DNA of 9,495 nt. Origin: CAYIYO01 sp964367715. GTDB lineage: Bacteria > Chlamydiota > Chlamydiia > Chlamydiales > Criblamydiaceae. This document shows, one piece after another, positions 7,138-9,495 of the stretch (the first letter of the stretch is position 1; each line of letters starts with the position of its first letter). Below the pieces are notes generated by a model. It was not told where the DNA came from, did no database searches, and was given only the letters and a program-made list of their open reading frames with translations. A program made the position numbers and the translations under genes. The stretch lies in NCBI GenBank assembly GCA_964367715.1, contig CAYIYO010000064.1:1-9495 (forward strand), in the 5' to 3' direction.

Positions 7138-8964
7138 ATGTGCGGAATTTTTGGATATATTGGCGGAAAAGAAGCGGTAAAAATTGCGATTGAAGGACTG
7201 AAGCGCTTAGAGTACCGCGGCTATGACTCTGCAGGGATCGCTGGCGTAAAAAACGGTCAGATTTATTCCGTAAAAGAAGTAGGAAAAGTGGTTGCTCTTG
7301 AAAAAGAAGTGGAGCGCGAACAGCTTTCTCTTGACGTCGCGATCTCCCACACCCGATGGGCAACGCATGGTTCGCCTTCGCAAGTCAATGCCCATCCTCA
7401 CTATGATATGAACCATTCCCTTGCTCTTGTTCACAACGGAATCATCGAAAACTACTCCTCTCTACGCGATGAGATGCTCTCAAGAGGCATTCGCTTTGTT
7501 TCGGAAACAGACACAGAAGTGGTGGCGCATCTGATTGCACATTTCTACCGCGGAAATCTTGTCGACGCCGTTCAAGAGACAATGAAACTCCTTAAAGGAG
7601 CCTTCGCGATCGCTGTGGTACATAAAGAGCATCCGGATATGATCGTCACAATCAGTCGCGATGCACCAATGGCGATTGGGATGGGGACAAATCAAACATT
7701 CGTCTCTTCAGATTCCAACGCCTTTGCTGCCTACACTAAGAATGTTGTCTATTTAGAAAATGAAGAAATCGCTATTGTCAAAAAAGATAAGGTCGAATTC
7801 TTTAATGCCAAGAAAGAGGCAATAAAAAAAGAGGTCTTAACTCTCAGTATCGATGCACAAGAGATGTCCAAAGGGAAGTATGAGCACTATACGTTAAAAG
7901 AAATTAACGAACAGCCAGTGACAATTCGCAACGCCTTCAGCTCGCGCTGCCTCGACGAATATGGCACCGCACATTTTGAAGGCATCATGAAATATGCCCA
8001 ACAGCTGCATTCCGTTGAACGCATCCTTATCCTCGCCTGCGGCACCTCGCTGCACGCAGGATACGTCGCCGCGTATACCATCGAAGACAAGTCAGGGATC
8101 CCTGTACAAGTGGAAATTTCCTCGGAATTCCGTTATAAAAACCCTGTCGTCGGAAGGAATGTCCTTGTCATCGCCATCAGCCAATCCGGCGAGACAGCCG
8201 ACACGCTTGCCGCGGTGCGTGAACTGAAATCCAAGGGCGCCACGATATTTGCCTTATGTAATGTTCAGGGTGCTACGTTAGTTCGTGAAGCCGACTACAC
8301 GCTCTTTTTATATGCCGGACCAGAAATCGGAGTCTGCTCGACAAAAGCATTCACAAGTCAGCTTGTGGTCCTTAACCTGTTTGCTTTGCTACTAGCGCGT
8401 ATGCGCCACATGTCAAAAGAAGACGGACAGGCCTTTTTACATGCACTAAAGCAAATCCCCGATCAAGTTAAACAAGTCCTTGAAGGCTCGCCCCATATCG
8501 AATACTTAGCAAAGAAGTATGCGCATTATGAAAACTTTTTCTTTTTGGGTCGCTCCCAAATGTATCCGACGGCATTGGAAGGGGCGCTTAAACTTAAAGA
8601 AATTTCTTACATTAATGCCAATGGATACCCCGCCGGCGAAATGAAGCATGGTCCGATCGCTCTCATTAATGAACAATGCCCAACCATCGCCCTCTGCGCA
8701 AATCATCGTACCTACGAAAAAATGCTCAGCAACCTTATGGAAGTAAAAGCCCGAAAAGGTCCTGTTATCGCGATCATCGAAGAAGGGGATGCCGGCGTTG
8801 ATAAGATCGCAGATGACATCATCCGTATCCCTTGTACGATCGACGAATTGTCGCCCATTACCTCCACTGTTGTGACTCAGCTATTTGCTTATTACGTGGC
8901 ATTAGAGCGCGGAACAGACATTGATCAGCCTAAAAACTTAGCAAAATCCGTCACCGTCGAGTAA
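7138..8964 (+). CDS. glmS: Glutamine-fructose-6-phosphate aminotransferase GlmS
   Basis: GlmS converts fructose-6-phosphate and glutamine into glucosamine-6-phosphate and glutamate, the committed step into amino sugars. The 608 residues match the usual length (609 in Escherichia coli). The N-terminal glutaminase domain (about 1-220) has the nucleophile Cys2 exposed after Met removal, EYRGYDSAGIA at 25-35, HTRWATHG at 71-78, HNGIIENY at 99-106 and SETDTEV at 122-128. The two SIS isomerase domains follow, with ACGTS at 300-304 and SQSGETADT at 348-356 in the first, and LGRSQMYPTALEGALKLKE in the second. The end, KSVTVE, is the canonical C-terminus. The ATG at 7138 lies one base after the glmM stop with AGGGGA upstream. 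No disruption is seen, and the substrate for the next enzyme is passed to the adjacent GlmM. Confidence 0.98.
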   Translation: MCGIFGYIGGKEAVKIAIEGLKRLEYRGYDSAGIAGVKNGQIYSVKEVGKVVALEKEVEREQLSLDVAISHTRWATHGSPSQVNAHPHYDMNHSLALVHNGIIENYSSLRDEMLSRGIRFVSETDTEVVAHLIAHFYRGNLVDAVQETMKLLKGAFAIAVVHKEHPDMIVTISRDAPMAIGMGTNQTFVSSDSNAFAAYTKNVVYLENEEIAIVKKDKVEFFNAKKEAIKKEVLTLSIDAQEMSKGKYEHYTLKEINEQPVTIRNAFSSRCLDEYGTAHFEGIMKYAQQLHSVERILILACGTSLHAGYVAAYTIEDKSGIPVQVEISSEFRYKNPVVGRNVLVIAISQSGETADTLAAVRELKSKGATIFALCNVQGATLVREADYTLFLYAGPEIGVCSTKAFTSQLVVLNLFALLLARMRHMSKEDGQAFLHALKQIPDQVKQVLEGSPHIEYLAKKYAHYENFFFLGRSQMYPTALEGALKLKEISYINANGYPAGEMKHGPIALINEQCPTIALCANHRTYEKMLSNLMEVKARKGPVIAIIEEGDAGVDKIADDIIRIPCTIDELSPITSTVVTQLFAYYVALERGTDIDQPKNLAKSVTVE

Positions 8965-9028
8965 AAATATGGGATAATCTGCAAGCCGGCTTTGACCTCC
9001 TTATAAAAAAATTGAATCACGTTTGGTA

Positions 9029-9192
9029 TATACACAAGTGAATTCAAAAATTGGCTTTTTGAGCATGTCAAAGCCCCGGGATTGACCGATCGAAAGTCGG
9101 TTCATATTATTAATATTAAACGACTTTCGATCGGTCAATCGCGGGAGCTTTCACATCGCTTAAAAACCGATTCTTGATTTCACTTGTGTATA
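9029..9192. mobile_element. 164-bp MITE-like element (long form)
   Basis: The ends are the same perfect 14-bp inverted repeats found at 3531-3578, and inverted similarity continues inward along arms of about 80 bases with scattered mismatches and one or two single-base gaps. The centre is a perfect 20-bp stem (9080-9099 with 9121-9140) around a 21-base AT-only-rich loop that is itself partly palindromic. Flanking TA dinucleotides fit insertion at TA, as in IS630/Tc1 types. There is no open reading frame of any size, so any movement would depend on a transposase elsewhere. The right 34 bases are identical to the short form. The whole unit could fold into a large hairpin in RNA read through from glmS. 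Confidence 0.75.
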
Positions 9193-9255
9193 AGTGCGTG
9201 TGATGCGTGCTTACCGTTTTTTATTTTTCAAATAGATTAAGAGTAGTGCCTCGTA

Positions 9256-9284
9256 TTGACAGCTATCGCATTTTTTACGATAAT
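9256..9284 (+). promoter_or_regulatory. Strong sigma70-type promoter
   Basis: A perfect minus-35 box, TTGACA (9256-9261), is separated by exactly 17 bases from GATAAT (9279-9284), one mismatch from consensus. Transcription would start near 9291, leaving about 185 bases before the ATG at 9475. The transcribed leader would contain all the hairpins at 9298-9436. Confidence 0.6.
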
Positions 9285-9314
9285 GGATCCCTTTGTATCA
9301 GGTTCAAGGGGCCG

Positions 9315-9410
9315 TTGGATTTTTGCATTTTTTGGAATCCAAAATAGGTAGGAATAAGGTAAGCAATAGGTAAGGAATAACGATTTGCATCAGGCTCAAA
9401 GAGCCGGATG
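9315..9410 (+). repeat. Hairpin-bearing dispersed repeat, copy B
   Basis: This is the second copy of the repeat at 43-110, in the opposite orientation. It keeps a stem TTGGATT (9315-9321) with AATCCAA (9336-9342), and a core hairpin GGCTC (9393-9397) with GAGCC (9401-9405). It contains about 33 bases not present in copy A, between the two matching blocks. A third, shorter relative of the core lies just upstream at 9298-9314, where the stem reads GGTTC with GGGCC and keeps pairing through two G-U pairs. Confidence 0.65.
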
Positions 9411-9436
9411 CAAATCGTTATTCCTTACCTATTGCT
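9362..9436. repeat. Near-perfect 75-nt palindrome
   Basis: Thirty bases at 9362-9391 are the exact reverse complement of 9407-9436. Inside, after one mismatch, five more pairs (9393-9397 with 9401-9405) close a three-base loop, giving 35 of 36 possible pairs. No U tract follows, so it is not a standard terminator. It ends 38 bases before a candidate start codon. Confidence 0.9.
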
Positions 9437-9474
9437 CCTCGGTATATAATTATATTTAAAAGGAATATTTTATA

Positions 9475-9495
9475 ATGACTAATAAACAGGGGACG
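9475..9495 (+). CDS. Possible start of a gene cut by the window edge
   Basis: An ATG at 9475 is preceded by AAAAGGA about 10 bases upstream and opens seven codons (MTNKQGT) before the window ends. An AT-rich stretch with TATAAT at 9445-9450 lies just upstream, and a stronger promoter lies at 9256. Nothing can be said of the product. The main support is the ribosome site and the position after a long leader. Confidence 0.4.

Larger units (their letters stand above)
8965..9474. other. 510-bp repeat-rich non-coding region
   Basis: No gene is supported here. From left to right it holds a 10-bp palindrome at 8983-8992, a 164-bp MITE-like inverted repeat (9029-9192), a T-rich stretch around 9214-9229, a strong sigma70-type promoter (9256-9284), a repeat shared with the left edge (9315-9410), and a long palindrome (9362-9436). 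No convincing intrinsic terminator for glmS is seen; the MITE hairpin may serve instead. Confidence 0.6.

Noticed and set aside
8983..8992. Palindrome AAGCCGGCTT after glmS as an intrinsic terminator
   Set aside because: It has no loop and is not followed by a T run; the nearby A-rich stretch is on the wrong strand for glmS.
9029..9436. A CRISPR array in the repeat-rich right end
   Set aside because: The repeats are inverted and of different kinds; there are no regularly spaced direct repeats with unique spacers.

Overview
The window looks like a piece of a chromosome from an environmental member of the Chlamydiae (Waddlia/Parachlamydia-like). The basis is protein content and recalled gene order: pcnB lies next to lpxB in Chlamydia, a lipid A biosynthesis N-terminal (LAB_N) protein is tied to lpxB, and glmM is followed by glmS. 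Base composition is mid-GC by eye. The genus is a guess made without any database search.

Layout. Positions 1-195 are non-coding and hold a GC-rich edge and one copy of a hairpin-bearing repeat. From 196 to 3414, on the minus strand and read right to left, four tightly overlapping genes form an apparent operon: a soluble DPM1-like family 2 glycosyltransferase, a two-repeat LAB_N membrane protein, lipid-A-disaccharide synthase LpxB, and a DUF374 lysophospholipid-acyltransferase-like protein. Positions 3415-3579 carry two back-to-back palindromes, one of them a 48-bp MITE-like element. From 3580 to 5578, still on the minus strand, pcnB (poly(A) polymerase) is followed by an alpha/beta hydrolase. 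The 187-bp region 5579-5765 is a divergent promoter region. From 5766 to 8964, on the plus strand, glmM and glmS are separated by one base. Positions 8965-9474 are a 510-bp non-coding stretch dense in inverted repeats: a 164-bp TA-flanked MITE-like element, a strong sigma70-type promoter, a second copy of the repeat seen at the left edge (inverted relative to it), and a nearly perfect 75-nt palindrome. A new gene may begin at 9475 and run off the end.

How the genes work together. GlmS makes glucosamine-6-phosphate and GlmM converts it to glucosamine-1-phosphate, the entry to UDP-GlcNAc. UDP-GlcNAc feeds both lipid A and the cell wall. LpxB joins two acylated glucosamine units into the lipid A disaccharide. 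The neighbouring LAB_N protein, glycosyltransferase and acyltransferase are plausible lipid A or envelope modification functions. PcnB and the hydrolase have no obvious mechanistic link to this pathway.

The protein-coding part is mostly ordinary core metabolism. The least explained material is the repeat and palindrome system in the non-coding regions at both ends and at 3485-3578.
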